Below are positions 36,490-48,063 of a stretch of 64,000 nucleotides of DNA, one piece after another; position 1 is the stretch's first letter, and each line of letters opens with the position of its first letter. The notes beneath the pieces were generated by a model that saw only the letters and a program-made list of their open reading frames with translations, did not search any database and was not told the DNA's origin. The position numbers and the translations under genes are program-made. The DNA is from Gloeopeniophorella convolvens (lineage: Eukaryota; Basidiomycota; Agaricomycetes; Russulales), in contig WTXD01000056.1 in NCBI GenBank assembly GCA_022496205.1, positions 62,001 to 126,000 of the forward strand, in the 5' to 3' direction.

Positions 36490-38661
36490 CTAGAGCTTCG
36501 CTTGCTCCCTAACTCGTCCTCGCTCGCGGTTCTCGTGGGCATGTTGCAGTTGGCGGCGCAGGGTCCGTCCGTTTGGAAGCCGCGGTATCTGCAGGTGACA
36601 CGTTAGGGCGCATCAGAAACCCACGGGCGCCGTTTTACCTCATCGATGATTTCGAAGCCACCGTGCGGCCACTGCTTCGCGTGCAACCTGTGGCGTGCGT
36701 ACTCTTGGATGGCCTCCAGCACGCATTCGATGCCCTTCGCCTTTGCGGAATCCGAGAGGACAACCCATGCGCGGGGCACGATGCCGTCCGACTGGCGGAC
36801 GCCTCGTACGCCAGCGACGGCGCAATCACGGACCTCAGGATGCTCCCGAATGACTTTCTCTATCTCCGACGGGAAAGCATGGGCCCCATAGGCATTCACA
36901 GTATCCTGCTGCCACCCGGTCAGCATCACGAACGGACTCGTACGGTGTCTATGCGATCTACCTTCATTTCATCAACATAGCTAGCAGAACGGTGAGCGCA
37001 ATGTCTTCCCGGAATAAAAGTGATACTCACAAGAACCTCCCTTGCTCATCGACAACGAACTTGTCGCCAGCCTTGGAAGCCTCCTTATTGCTCTCCTTGT
37101 CGTTCCGGTAGCCCACGGCTGCATTCTGTCCGCGCAATAATAGCTCCGCGATCTCGCCGAGGTTCGCATCGCCGCTGTCTTCGCGAACGACGCGCTCCTT
37201 CATATCAGCCAGCAGCTTGTTGGCCATACCGCGCCTGCGATCCTTGGAGGTGTCGGGGAACGTCTGAGAGATAGCCGCCAACGTCTAGGACTCCGATGAG
37301 AGTCAAGCCACATCCTGACACCATCACTAACGTACGCTTTCCGGAAGACCATAACCTGATGTCCGGGCCGTCAGATCGCATCGTCTGGGGTATGCCGGGC
37401 CATCGTACCTTCTGTAAGGATCGGTACGTCATCGATCCCGCCCTCGAAACCTCCACGACGGCTATGGCGCAACTGGTCGTCACCAGTGCTCACATATCCT
37501 AAATTCTCCCAGTCGACCTTGGAAAGTTCCGGGTGATTCAGCAGCTGGTACTTCATAGATGGGACTATGGCAATCTGCGTGATGGTATGCCTGATGCAGA
37601 CGTCAGGATGCGCCCCATGACATGACAAGATAGTACCTACTGAAGGAGCATCTTAGCAACCACGTCAACGTTCCATCGAGGAAGGATGATCAAGGTAGTC
37701 GGAGTGACGAATAGCCGCAGGACGAAGGCGTTCGCAGCCACCGCATTGCAGAAGGGAACGGCCGCCAGACTGATAGGTATCTTCTCCGGCGTTGCCAGTG
37801 GCCGCATCTACCAATGGCTTAGATATGTGGATATCAGAGACGGCGACCTTACCGCGCGTTCAATTCTCGACGCCTGATTCATGATTTCGACTTGCATAGC
37901 GGTGCGGTAAAGATTACGGTGCGAGATCATCACCGCTGATGGTATGTCAGCGCCGGCGGCAGTGGGGTAGGCGTTAGATCTTTAGATCTCACCTTTCGGA
38001 GACCCTGTCCGAGCGCTCGAGAACATGATGCAAGCGAGCGTGTCGCTTCGCAGTGGCTGCGTAGGGACTCGAGGAAGGCCAGACAGTTTCACATGATTGA
38101 TCAGGTCCACAAGGCTCGTCTTTCCCTGAACGTGGCCTTGAAGGATAAACAATTGGTCTTCGGGGACCCCGGATGCCCTAACGGCGTCTAGAGAGCGGGC
38201 ATATCGTTTCGGACTTATGAACAACGTGGCGATATTCGCGCGCTTGAGGAAGGAGGTCGTCTCCTCAGCAGGCGAGTGCGCAGGGATAAACGCGACGGGT
38301 ACAGAAATCTTGAGAAGAGCGAGGGCCAGAACTACATATTCCTACATGCAAGTCAGTCACGTTGGCACAGAAGTCGTCGCGCGGCGCCTACCGTGCTATT
38401 CTCACTCAAAATGCCGATGACGTCCCTGTTTCCCGGTTCGATCCCGAGGCCGCCTTCCTCTTTGGACGCAGTAAGTGCTGTGGCGCATTCCTCGATGCGG
38501 GCGACGGTCTCTCTGAATCGCCGTCTCTTGCCCGTCATAGCGTCAATGAACAGCGTGTAATCCGGCCAAGACTGCAGAGCAGGACGCCCCAGGAGGAACT
38601 CATAGTAATTAACCGAGGGGCCAGCTGGGGTCGGAGGGTGCATAGACTTGGAGTACGGCAT
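36490..38661 (-). CDS. Degenerate adenylate-forming enzyme paralog, copy 2
   Basis: Tandem paralog of copy 1 (starts MPYSKSMHPPTP) with the same exon plan and open frames throughout, yet it lacks most catalytic residues. The P-loop reads SSARTGSPKG instead of SSGTTGxPKG. The LPWYHTMG segment is VPFCNAVA. The GWLxTGD motif is shortened to KAGDKF. DRIKD is DEMKD. The A10 catalytic Lys is Arg (RLPNGRTLRR). The start, several structural motifs (YGLPES, VAKMLLQ) and the C-terminal PTS1 AKL are kept. It is probably a pseudoenzyme or an early pseudogene rather than an active ligase. The splice model was not confirmed by transcripts. Confidence 0.8.
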
Positions 38662-40246
38662 GGGTGTCCAGCTGCGGTACGAGGCTTTCGAATGACAGGA
38701 TAAACGTTGGGCGAGCGGCGTCAACCAGTCATCGCGCTACATATTAAAGGGATGGAAAAGATGGTGGGTTCTCTGAGAGGGTAGCCGAGAGTCCGTGCTA
38801 GCGGTTTCATCAATATCACGACAGCAACGCCGTAGAATGTGATAATGGAGAACCCCGCCTTGACCCCGCCACCAAAATGCTGGAAAAAAAAACCCCACCC
38901 CGCCACCACAAAACCCGAACCAACTTTGATGCGTTCGAAGGCTGAGATGACCACGTGGATCAATATTCAATTCACACACCGGAAGGCGACTCTGGCAGTG
39001 GAGCTTTTCAAGTTGCAATTGTACGTTTCACTCAGGTCAGATACCCGATGCTGAGCGCCGATCATGGGTTGGGCAAACCTTGGTAGACCGTCACCCAGTC
39101 GACTGAACAGGTCTGATGCGCGCTCACTTGTCAGGGCGGCCCAGAATGAGTATAGGCCCCATCCTCCGGATGGGGGACGGACTAACGGATCCGGTGAACC
39201 ACGTCCTTTCGTCCTAATGCGCCGTCGGGCCTAAACGCAGCGACAGTACGTCATTGTCACGGCGTCTGTGGCATGCCTAATCGCTGCGCTGCGATTGGGG
39301 AAGTTATACCGCTTTTTGGAGAGAAACTTCCTTAGCGCGGGTCCTGGTGTATCGACCTCCTCGGATTAAGACGACATGAATTGCAGTGGCGAAAGATTCG
39401 ATGGGCATCGTGACCTTCAAGAGCGAATGACAGCTACGTCCGGACTTTCATGCTTAGGTAGTGACGACGGCTCAGAGCCAACAGGCCCCAAACCTGCACG
39501 CCGAGTAACTACGTCTTGAGAACGTTGGAATACACTCCGGGCAGCCAGAGAAGACACACCTTCGGCGAACATATGTGGTCCTCGTCCAACCAGCCGGAAT
39601 CTCATCTCCTTTGCGCAACCCTGTGCAGAGGATATCATTCAAGAGACATATAGGCTCTCGAACTGTGAATTTGACGCGGAACAACCGCTGAAACCGTGTT
39701 GCGCCGGCGTTTCCGCCCAGAATGCCTTGTGGGGAACGATATCGCGTTCAGAGCTTCTCTGGCATCGCTAATCCGTATTATAGAGAGGTCTATGGAGGGT
39801 GTGTCATTCCGCGACTTGGAAAAGGCAAATAGTATACGCCATTCTGTCGAGAGGTCGGACGGACCTCCGTCAAGTCAAAAAGAAGTGTTCGGACATCGCT
39901 GCCTTCAGTCAGGCAGACTCGATGCAACTGATCCACATCAGGGTCTTGTGTCAAAAAGGCCGCTTCGTTCCATTGGGAAAGGTACATATGCTTGGCAGTG
40001 AAAAGAGTAGTTACGGTGTTGGTGACTAACAAGTTCAGGTCTGCGGAATAGAGTCCGAGCCTATATGCGCGTCGAAGTTACTTTGCTCGAAAACCCGTGA
40101 TCAATTGCGAACGTGCTAGCGCAGGCCACTTCAAGACAGTTCACAGCATCTCGTCTCAAGCGTCCATGTGTACACGCAATTGCAGGAAATACAAGTAATG
40201 CATACATCTAATCCATCAAAAAATCTAGAACAAGAGATCCCCATAC
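38662..40246. other. Intergenic region with weak coding-like fragments
   Basis: 1.6 kb. Two minus-strand stretches look faintly coding: about 39470-39690 (FRVKFTVREPICLLNDI) and about 39790-40032 (AKHMYLSQWNEAAFL, ending in a stop). They share no recognised family and may be relics. An A9 run lies near 38882. The rest shows nothing. Confidence 0.3.
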
Positions 40247-41530
40247 TCAGCCAAAAGTGCTCTCAGTTTTCACAGAGCCACAAAATCGACAAGTCCAAAG
40301 ACTGTGCTCCATTCCTTGCTCACCACAAACTCTGCAAGTCCACCCTGCCGCAGGGCTTGGAGCTGGAGGAGGCCGGACGGCGAGACAGGCATCGCATTGC
40401 AGAGAATGAGATTCGTTGACGAGGGTGCATGTCGAGCACGTCCAAGATGATGGATCCGTTGGCCTGGATGCAGCGTTAACGGGAGGCGGTCGTGGCCTGG
40501 TGTCGTTATTTATCTTGGGCGGGTGGGGCCGATGACCTGCGGAAGTAGCTGAGGAAGAGCCACGAGAGCCAGAGGGCGTGTCGTCTTCGATGACGATAAT
40601 CTCATCGTCGTCGAAGACGTAAAATTCGCCCGTGAGGTCGATAGCATCGTTGTGGTGGCTGTCACGAGCAGCCTTCTCTGCCTCGCGCTGCGCCACTGTA
40701 CCAGATGCACATGTCTTCTCATCAGCAGCTCTCATATCCGCAGCCTGAGGTAGTCCAATGAGATGGTCAACAAACAAAGGAGAACGGGGCGCGCACCAAC
40801 ACTGCCAACTCGCGGGGTGTCAAGCCTAGGCTGGCAAGGTTCCCTCCACCCAACCTGACTGGTCCGTTCGTTCCGGTCACATTACCAGCTCTCCTCCTCC
40901 TCTCAGCGGCATCGGTGGCGCGTTGCCGTGCAACGTACGCAGGGACGGATTGAGGAACGCCGCCGCCGAGGCGACGCCCGTTTGAGAAGAACCCCTCGCC
41001 GGCGTATCCGGTACGCTTCAACTCGTAGTACTCCTCCTCAAGCCCGGACAAAAATTTGTAGAAAGTCTGGTCGTGCGGCCCATGCACATTGTGCGTAAGC
41101 TGAGAGGAAAGTCAGTACCTGTCACAGAGGCGGTCTGTCTAGATGCACCTCGTGAAGCATGACATGAACGACATCTTCCTCAGCATAGAACGTATCGGGA
41201 GCCCAAGCGGGTCTGAGTCGGAGCAGAATCTTTTGGCCCATGTTTATGTCTGTACCAGAATTCAGCTACAGTACCCGTCAAGTAATGTCGAGTACTCACT
41301 CAGCCCTAGGAGCACTGAATTGAGTACATGGCAGCTAAGCGAGTACGAGAACGCATACCGACGAGATGAGGATCGTCAGGAAAGAACTCTGCAAGTACAG
41401 GAAGTTTCCATCCGTGCTTGCGCATGATTGGCTTGACCCGTGAGGCGATCTTCTGAAGGAAGGGCAGAGCTTGATCCGCCCTTGGGAGGCCTTTCAAGTG
41501 CTCATAGGAGAGTACAAACACATCAGACAT
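40247..41530 (-). CDS. WSS1: WLM-domain metalloprotease, WSS1/SPRTN-like
   Basis: Nuclear DNA-dependent protease that degrades DNA-protein crosslinks and acts on SUMO-conjugated proteins. It starts MSDVFVLSYEHLKG. The WLM domain carries the zinc-protease signature MLHELTHNVHGPHDQTFYKF, assembled across an intron right after HE. The tail contains hydrophobic-acidic patches IDLTGE and EIIVIEDD that resemble SUMO-interacting motifs. Two RanBP2-type zinc fingers follow: WTCSTCTLVNESHSLQCDAC and WTCRVCGEQGMEHSLWTCRF. This matches yeast Wss1 plus extra zinc fingers. The first intron (about 110 nt) has less certain borders. All catalytic residues are present. Confidence 0.9.
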
Positions 41531-41959
41531 GGGGACGGAATCAATCGAGACGTAGAAGGACAATTGGTGGGAGTGTGAGGAAAAATGGGGGCGTGAATGG
41601 CGGTCGTTATTGGGAACCTTTTGACGGAAACCAGGAGGTGGATGACGCCCAATGCCAAGTGAGTGATGGGTAAGCAGTGTCAGGAAATTGCCTTTGCATT
41701 ACCATCGGACAGAGAGAGCTTGCGCGTCCCCCGACCGAGCGCAGCTTCCCGCAGCTTCAGGAGCCTTCAGTGACTGAGCTGGCCACGGCCTATGTTCCGA
41801 GAGTAGCTTGCTGCTCTTGCTGCCCGATAGGACATGTCGTTCCCACGATCCCGACGCGAGGATCCGTCCGCCGATTACCGATAGGCTACGGGACGAAGTC
41901 GTCGACTTGAACCTGTAGGCCTGACCGCCGCCATTCTTGTCCGCTGAGACAACCAGATT

Positions 41960-42300
41960 CATTAATGTTCGCACTGCATCCTTTTCCACATCCTTTCCAC
42001 GCTTTCCAGGGGAATATCCCGTACCATGGCATTGGCTGCCATTGACATTTACCTCGCTCGACGGCTCTTCGAACACAAGTTTTACCGCACCAGCAGTCTA
42101 GATCGTGTTGTTTTGCGAGCTTCCAATCTCGGTATTGGCCTCCCGAAGTTTGTATGTGCTGTAGGACCGCTGAACTGCGGGGGGAGCCTACTCTGGTGTT
42201 TGCCTGGAGTCCTCCTGCTCTTTTGCTCTCGCGCGATCCAGCGGTCCAGACTCCACATCCTGGCTCCGTCACCCGGACCGACTGCCCAATGAGCGTAGTG
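41960..42300 (+). repeat. Methyltransferase-unit upstream repeat, copy A
   Basis: This block upstream of methyltransferase A is recognisably homologous to blocks at 44095-44400 and 45987-46290 (shared CTCTTCGAACACAAG-like and GTTTTGCGAGC segments). It is the most diverged of the three. No open frame is conserved among the copies, so it is promoter or spacer sequence duplicated with the gene. Confidence 0.7.
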
Positions 42301-42618
42301 TCCATCAGGACAGTGACGAGTCGTACACGTCGAGGAAAGGCTGCCGGCTGTACGTAGGCGGCGTGTCTTTCCGTGGATTGATGGAGTGGCGAGGCCAAGG
42401 TGAGGCGGGTATTTGTCACGACGGCTCGGCTTTTGATCTTTCCCCGGCGAGGTGTTGAAGGCACGGCGGTTGATGTTGAGAGATCAACTCCAGAATTCCG
42501 CTGCTCTAAACAACCACCGGTACTATAGTGCTAAAGTTGGAAGACAAGCCGCGGCGGGTGTCACAACGGAAACCGAACCTTATGGCAACGCGGCCGTACT
42601 CGTCTGCCACTCGCAGCT

Positions 42619-42625
42619 TATAAGT
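42619..42625 (+). promoter_or_regulatory. TATA box of methyltransferase A
   Basis: TATAAGT lies 44 bp before the start codon. The same heptamer occurs at 44533-44539 and 46597-46603, 52 bp before the starts of copies B and C, inside otherwise similar sequence. Confidence 0.65.
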
Positions 42626-42662
42626 CTCGCCTCCTTTCAGCTTCGACCGGTCCATCCTTAGA

Positions 42663-43837
42663 ATGATCGCCACGCCGCCAGCCAATCCCCCGCCGGTTTA
42701 TGCTCTCCCTGTAAGCTCGTTCACTGACGTCGCTGCCATCGACTTATTGCATATTCAGCACAACTCCAGTGTTGAGAACCAACGGTAGGTCTTGTGTATC
42801 CGCCCAGTAGTCTTTCTGACGAGCCCGATGTTAGACTCGATGACCAACATGCAGGAGTAGTCAACTATCTTGGTCGACTCATACTTGCTCCGATCACGAA
42901 CCCGAAGAGAATTCTGGAACTCGGGTAGGCGCTATTATATACAGCGTACGATGTATTCAATTCTGATCTCTGATCAGCTCAGGTACAGGGAGATGGTAAG
43001 TGCAATGCCCGGTTGCTGATAGTGTCCATCCTAACTCGTTGTACAAGGGCCGCCGAAGCAGCGGCCCAATATCCTGACACAGAGATTGTGGCGGTGGACC
43101 TTACATCCCCGGTTACGAGGTAGGTGCGACCAATCCGACGTGCACCAATGGTTTTGACATTGTGCAGGCTGCCGCCGAACGTGAGTTTCAAGAAAGTGGA
43201 TATCATGGGTCCCCTCCCGTTCGAGAAAGAATCCTTCGACGTCATACACGCCCGGTTTCTCCTTTTTCATGTGTGTGCTCACTTGCGTTAGCCTTGTACT
43301 TTTGACCGATCCTGGGCATGACAGCTACCCAACGTTGCGGAGCAACTCCCTCGAATCATCTCGTTGCTGAAACCAGATGGTTGGCTCCTGATTGAGGAAC
43401 TTGGACTGTACGACCACGGTTCCGAATGTGAAGCACCAACGGTGCAGGGCGCCATAAAGAAGATCATTCAGACTATGAAAGTAAAGGGCCAAGATCCACA
43501 CCTTGCCATTACACTGAGGGACTATCTAGTAGATACAGGATCGTTCAGCGAAATCAACGATCGGACTATTTCGGTGCCGATGAACCCGCATGCTTGCCAC
43601 GGTAAGCAGCTCCAATTATGGCTGCCTATATACTAAGGTGATTTCTGTTCAGCGGACTCAGCGATCAAGGCCCTGAACGACGTCCTGTTATCAAGTCTGC
43701 GCCGTGCTCTCGCACACTGGCAGGGACTAGGGTTGCCTCCGGAGGCGGCGGTCAACTTTGACGAAGAAGTCCGTGGGGGCGGCTCCTGGAAGTGTAACCA
43801 ATACTTGACGGCTTCGTGGTCGCGTAAATTTGAGTAG
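42663..43837 (+). CDS. SAM-dependent methyltransferase, tandem copy A
   Basis: Eight exons (42663-42710, 42759-42784, 42835-42924, 42978-42995, 43048-43119, 43168-43270, 43325-43601, 43653-43837) give 272 residues. Motif I spans three exons as ILELGSGTGRWAAEAAAQYP, followed by IVAVDLTSP, LPPNVSFKKVDI, FDVIHARFLLFH and ISLLKPDGWLLIEE. The distal domain has PMNPHACH and closes SWSRKFE. It is the same family as the gene at 22.2 kb, with identical 18-nt and 72-nt exons. It uses a normal GT donor (42996) where copies B and C use GC. The small-molecule substrate is unknown. Confidence 0.88.
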
Positions 43838-44094
43838 AGCCATGTTCGCGCCTCCAGTTCAAGGCACCACTGCCGGACTGCGCTAGCCACAGCCGAGAGT
43901 GGCTTGTGGCTCTTGTGGCTTGCTGCCCAATACTTAGAGATCGTTGTTCTCACGATTCCGGCGCCTCGGACTAGCTCGGACTCTGCCGATTACGGATTAC
44001 TTGGAGCCTCTCGGAGCCGACGCCAGGCGGACGTCGTTGAACCGCTGCCATGAGAACTTGACCGACCGACTCTTGTCCCAGTGATCAGGCAGGT

Positions 44095-44400
44095 TCAATG
44101 TTTGCACTGCGTCTTTTCCCACATCCTCACCTTCCAGGGAAGCGTTATAACTCTGCAATGGCGCCTCTGTCACCATTGATATTTACTTCGCCCGGCGGCC
44201 CTTCGAACACAAGTCCCGTCGCGCTGGTTGCCCGAATGTCGTTTTGCGAGCCTACCGCTCCAGCATTCGTTGTGCTGGGGAATTCCTACACCGGGGGAAG
44301 GCTCTTCCGGAGTCCTCCCGCTTTTCGCGACGGACCAGCTGTCCACATCTTGCAACTCTATTCCCCGGACCGACTGTCCGATGAGCGTAGTATCAGGTAG
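44095..44400 (+). repeat. Methyltransferase-unit upstream repeat, copy B
   Basis: Closely similar to 45987-46290 and more distantly to 41960-42300. The plus strand is open for 100 codons here, but copy C has an in-frame stop and indels, so coding is not supported. Confidence 0.75.
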
Positions 44401-44584
44401 TATCGCATCAGGACAGTGACCCGAACACCTATGGGTACTACAGTACTGAAAACGGAAGATAAAATTGCTACAGACTTCACAGCGTAAGCAACCCTTATCG
44501 CGACGCAGCCGTGTTACCGCCCGCTTGCGGCCTATAAGTACCGCCTACTTCTCAGATCTCTGCTTCAACTGCACCACCCCCAGG

Positions 44585-45699
44585 ATGAGCGATGCATCCC
44601 CAGCCAATCCCCCACCTGTATATGCTCTTCCTGTGTGTCCTTCCACCCTCACCCCTGCCACTAACTCATAGTAATCTTAGCACAATTCCGGTGCAGAGAG
44701 CCGACGGTAATTCCCATGTGCCCTCCCAGTGATTTCTCCGACGAGCCTGAGGTCACTTAGACTGAACGAACTGCATGCGGGAATAGTAAACTATCTTGGA
44801 GGACTGATTCTCGCCCCAATCACAAACCCGAAGAGTATTTTGGAAATTGGGTAGGTCGATTCTGCGCCATACATAGCGCATAGCGTATTCAAGTTTGGTC
44901 ATCTTATTAGTTCAGGCACAGGGATATGGCAAGTGCATTACCCGCTGATGTTGTCCGTCCTGATCTGCTATACAAGGGCCGCCGAAGTAGCAACTCAATA
45001 TCCTGACACAGAGATCATGGCGGTGGACCTTACATCTCCACCTACGAGGTTGGTGCAGTCGATCGGACGTGCATCAATGATCCTGACACATCACAGTCTG
45101 CCCCCAAACGTAACCCTCAAGACGTTGGATATCATGGGCCCTCTCCCATCCGAGAGAGAATTTTTCGACGTCATACACGCCCGGTGTCTCCTTGCTCATG
45201 TATGTACTCACCTGCGTTAACCTCCTACTCTTGGTCGATCCTGGATATGGCAGCTACTCAACGTTGCGGAGCAACTCTCTCGAATCGTCTCGTTATTCAA
45301 ACCAGGTGGCTGGCTCCTGATTGAGAAATTTGGGCTGTGTGACCACGGCGCCGAGTGCGAAGCACCAGCGGTACAGGGTGCCATACGGAGTCTTATTCAG
45401 GATATGAAGACCAAGGGCCAAGATCCGCACCTTGCCATTAATCTGAAGGACTATCTGATGAATACGGGATCATTCAGCGAAATCAATGATCGGACTATCT
45501 CGGTGCCAATGAACCCGCATGCATGCCACGGTGAGTAGTACATTTCTAATGACGGCTCCCTCTATATTGAAGTGGCTTTTACCCAGCGGACGATTCAACA
45601 TACAAGGCCCTAAATGAGGTACTATTATCCAGTCTACGCCGTTCTGTCGAATCCTGGTGGGGGGTTGGGGTTGTCTCCGGAAGCTGCGGTCAACTTTGA
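44585..45699 (+). CDS. SAM-dependent methyltransferase, tandem copy B, 3' frameshifted
   Basis: Exons 44585-44632, 44681-44706, 44761-44850, 44911-44928, 44977-45048, 45097-45199, 45254-45530 and 45587-45699 give 248 residues. Motif I is ILEIGSGTGIWAAEVATQYP, followed by IMAVDLTSP and VSLFKPGGWLLIEK. The fourth intron starts GCAAGT (44929), a GC-AG intron. In exon 8 a run of six G (45659-45664) replaces the five in copy C. It shifts the frame and ends translation at 45699 instead of the ancestral stop at 45773-45775. About the last 36-37 residues are replaced by a short novel tail. This is a recent pseudogene, a truncated enzyme, or an assembly error. Confidence 0.82.
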
Positions 45700-45986
45700 C
45701 GAAGAAGCCCGTGGGGGCGGCTCCTGGAGGTGTGACCAATACCTGACGGCTTCGTGGTCGCGTAAATGTGAGTAGAGCGATGTGTGCGTCTTTGAGTTCA
45801 AAGCGCCACAGGGCGCCACTGCTGGACACATGTGACTGCGCTGGCGCTCAATAGAGCATATTGTTCCCACGACTCCAGCGCTTGGTCGGCTCGGTCGGAG
45901 CGATGCGACGCGCCAGCGGACGTCGTCGACCAAGTTGAACCACTGCCATGAGAATGACAGCACACTTGTCTAAGTAATCAAACAGG

Positions 45987-46290
45987 TTCAATGTTTGCGC
46001 TGCATCTTTTTCCAATTCTCACCTTCCAGGGAAGCGCTATGCCTCTACAATGGCGCCTCTGTTACCATTGGCGTTTACTTCACCTGGGGGCCCTTCGAAC
46101 ACAGGTCTCGTCGCGCTGGTTGCCTGATTGTCGTTTTGCGAGCCTATCACCCCGGTATTCATTGTGCTAGGGAATTCCTGGATCGGGGGAGGGCTCGCCC
46201 GGAGTCCTCTCGCTTTTCGCGATCCAGCTGTCCCGGACATCTCGGCTCCATTGTCAGTCCCCGGACAGACTGCCCGGTGAGCGTAGCTGT
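45987..46290 (+). repeat. Methyltransferase-unit upstream repeat, copy C
   Basis: Copy of the 44095-44400 block, with strong similarity over the first 200 bp (shared GGCCCTTCGAACACA, then GTTTTGCGAGCCTA). It lies about 360-660 bp upstream of methyltransferase C. Confidence 0.75.
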
Positions 46291-46648
46291 CACTGCAGAC
46301 ACGGAGCACTAAGCAACGGTGACAAAGACGATAGCAAACTGATTTACATGGGCCAAGCCTAAGTGCAGGTGACATATCCTCTCCAAAACCTTTCCTCTGG
46401 GGAACAATTAGCGCACACTTTTGTCATGCTTCATTGATACCCTCTGTCTGCAGTGCGTATCGCGTCAGCAGAGTGACAAGAACAACTGCGGCTGTTACAG
46501 TACCGAAAAACTAAGATGAAATTGCGACAGACTTCAAGCTTCACAGCGTAAACAACCCTTTGACCGACGCAGCCGTGTTGCCGCCCGCTTGCGGCCTATA
46601 AGTATCGCCTCCTTCTCAGATCTCTGCTTCAACTGCACCACCCCCAGG

Positions 46649-47844
46649 ATGAGCGATGCATTCCTAACCAACCCCGGCCCACTTGTCTATGCTCTTCCTG
46701 TGCGTCCTTCTACCCTCGCCGTTGTTATTAATTCATAGCAATCTTAGCACAATTCCAGTGCAGAGAGCCGACGGTGATTCTCATGTGCCCTCCCAGTGAT
46801 CTCTCTGACAAACATGAGGCCAATTAGACTGGATGAACAGCATGCGGGAATAGTGGACTATCTTGGAGGACTGATCCTCGCCCCAATCACAAACCCAAAG
46901 AGTATTTTGGAACTCGGGTAGGCCGATTTAGCCCCATAGATGATAACGCATAATGTAATCACGTTTGGTCATCCTATCAGTTCAGGTACAGGGATGTGGC
47001 AAGTGCAGTTACCCTCTGGTATTGCCCACCCTGATCTGTTATATAAGGGCCGCCGAAGTAGCAACCCAGTATCCTGATGCAGAGATTGTGGCGGTGGACC
47101 TTACATCTCCACTTACGAGGTTGGTGCAGTCGATCGGACGTGCGTCAATGATCCTGACACGTACAGCCTACCGCCAAACGTAACTTTCAAGACGCTAGAT
47201 ATTATGGGCCCTCTCCCATTCGAGAGAGAATCCTTCGACGTCATACACTCTCGATTGCTCCTAGTTCATGTATGTACTCATCTGCGTCAGCCTCCCACTC
47301 TCGGTCAATCCTGGGCATGGCAGCTACCTAACGTCGCGGAGCAACTTCCTCGAATCATCTCGTTACTGAAACCAGGTGGCTGGCTCCTGGTTGAGGAATA
47401 TGGACTGTGTGACCACGGCGTCGAATGTGAAGCGCCAGCAGTACAGGGCGCCGTAAGGAGTCTCATTCAGACTATGAAAATCAAGGGCCAAGATCCGCAC
47501 CTTGGCATTACGCTGAGAGACTATCTGATGAATACAGGATCGTTCAGCGAAATCAACGATCGGACTATTTCGGTGCCAATGAACCCGCATGCATGCCACG
47601 GTGAGTAGTACACTTCCAATGACGGCTCCCCCCATATTGAAGCGGTTTCTACTCAGCGGATGATCCGAAATTCAAGGCTCTGAACGAGGCACTGCTATCC
47701 AGTCTACGCCGTGCTCTCGCATCCTGGCGGGGGTTGGGTTTGTCTCCGGAGGCCGCGATCAGCTTTGACGAAGAAGTCCGCGGAGGCGGCTCCTGGAGGT
47801 GCAACCAATATTTGACGGCTTCGTGGTCGCGTAAATTCGTGTAA
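46649..47844 (+). CDS. SAM-dependent methyltransferase, tandem copy C
   Basis: Full-length third copy (274 residues, eight exons, first exon 46649-46699, last 47657-47844). Motif I is ILELGSGTGMWAAEVATQYP, followed by IVAVDLTSP, FDVIHSRLLLVH and ISLLKPGGWLLVEE. The C-terminus SWSRKFV is intact, unlike copy B. The fourth intron uses a GC donor (GCAAGT at 46999). Sequence in exons and flanks is closer to copy B than to copy A, so B and C arose from the later duplication. Substrate unknown. Confidence 0.88.
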
Positions 47845-48063
47845 GCAGAGCCATGTTCGCTTCTTGAATCCGAGGTGCCAGTAGATATGCCACGTCGTCG
47901 TACTTTTAGGATCGGCTGCCTTACTCCCCTGGCCGCTTGCGCATGTGTGTACTGCTTGCCAATGATTTTTGCACACAAATGTCACGTCAACTCGTCTTGT
48001 GGACCTTATAAATACTCCCGTAAACCATCAGCACCGCCCCATACTGGCTAGTAATACCAACGA

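Noticed and set aside
42921..42995. Apparent loss of two residues (SG) in methyltransferase motif I
   Set aside because: It came from choosing the later AG acceptor. The earlier acceptor at 42977 restores ELGSGTGRW, and the same holds in copies B and C.
44098..44400. 100-codon plus-strand frame in the upstream repeat of copy B
   Set aside because: The homologous block of copy C has an in-frame stop and indels, so the frame is not conserved.
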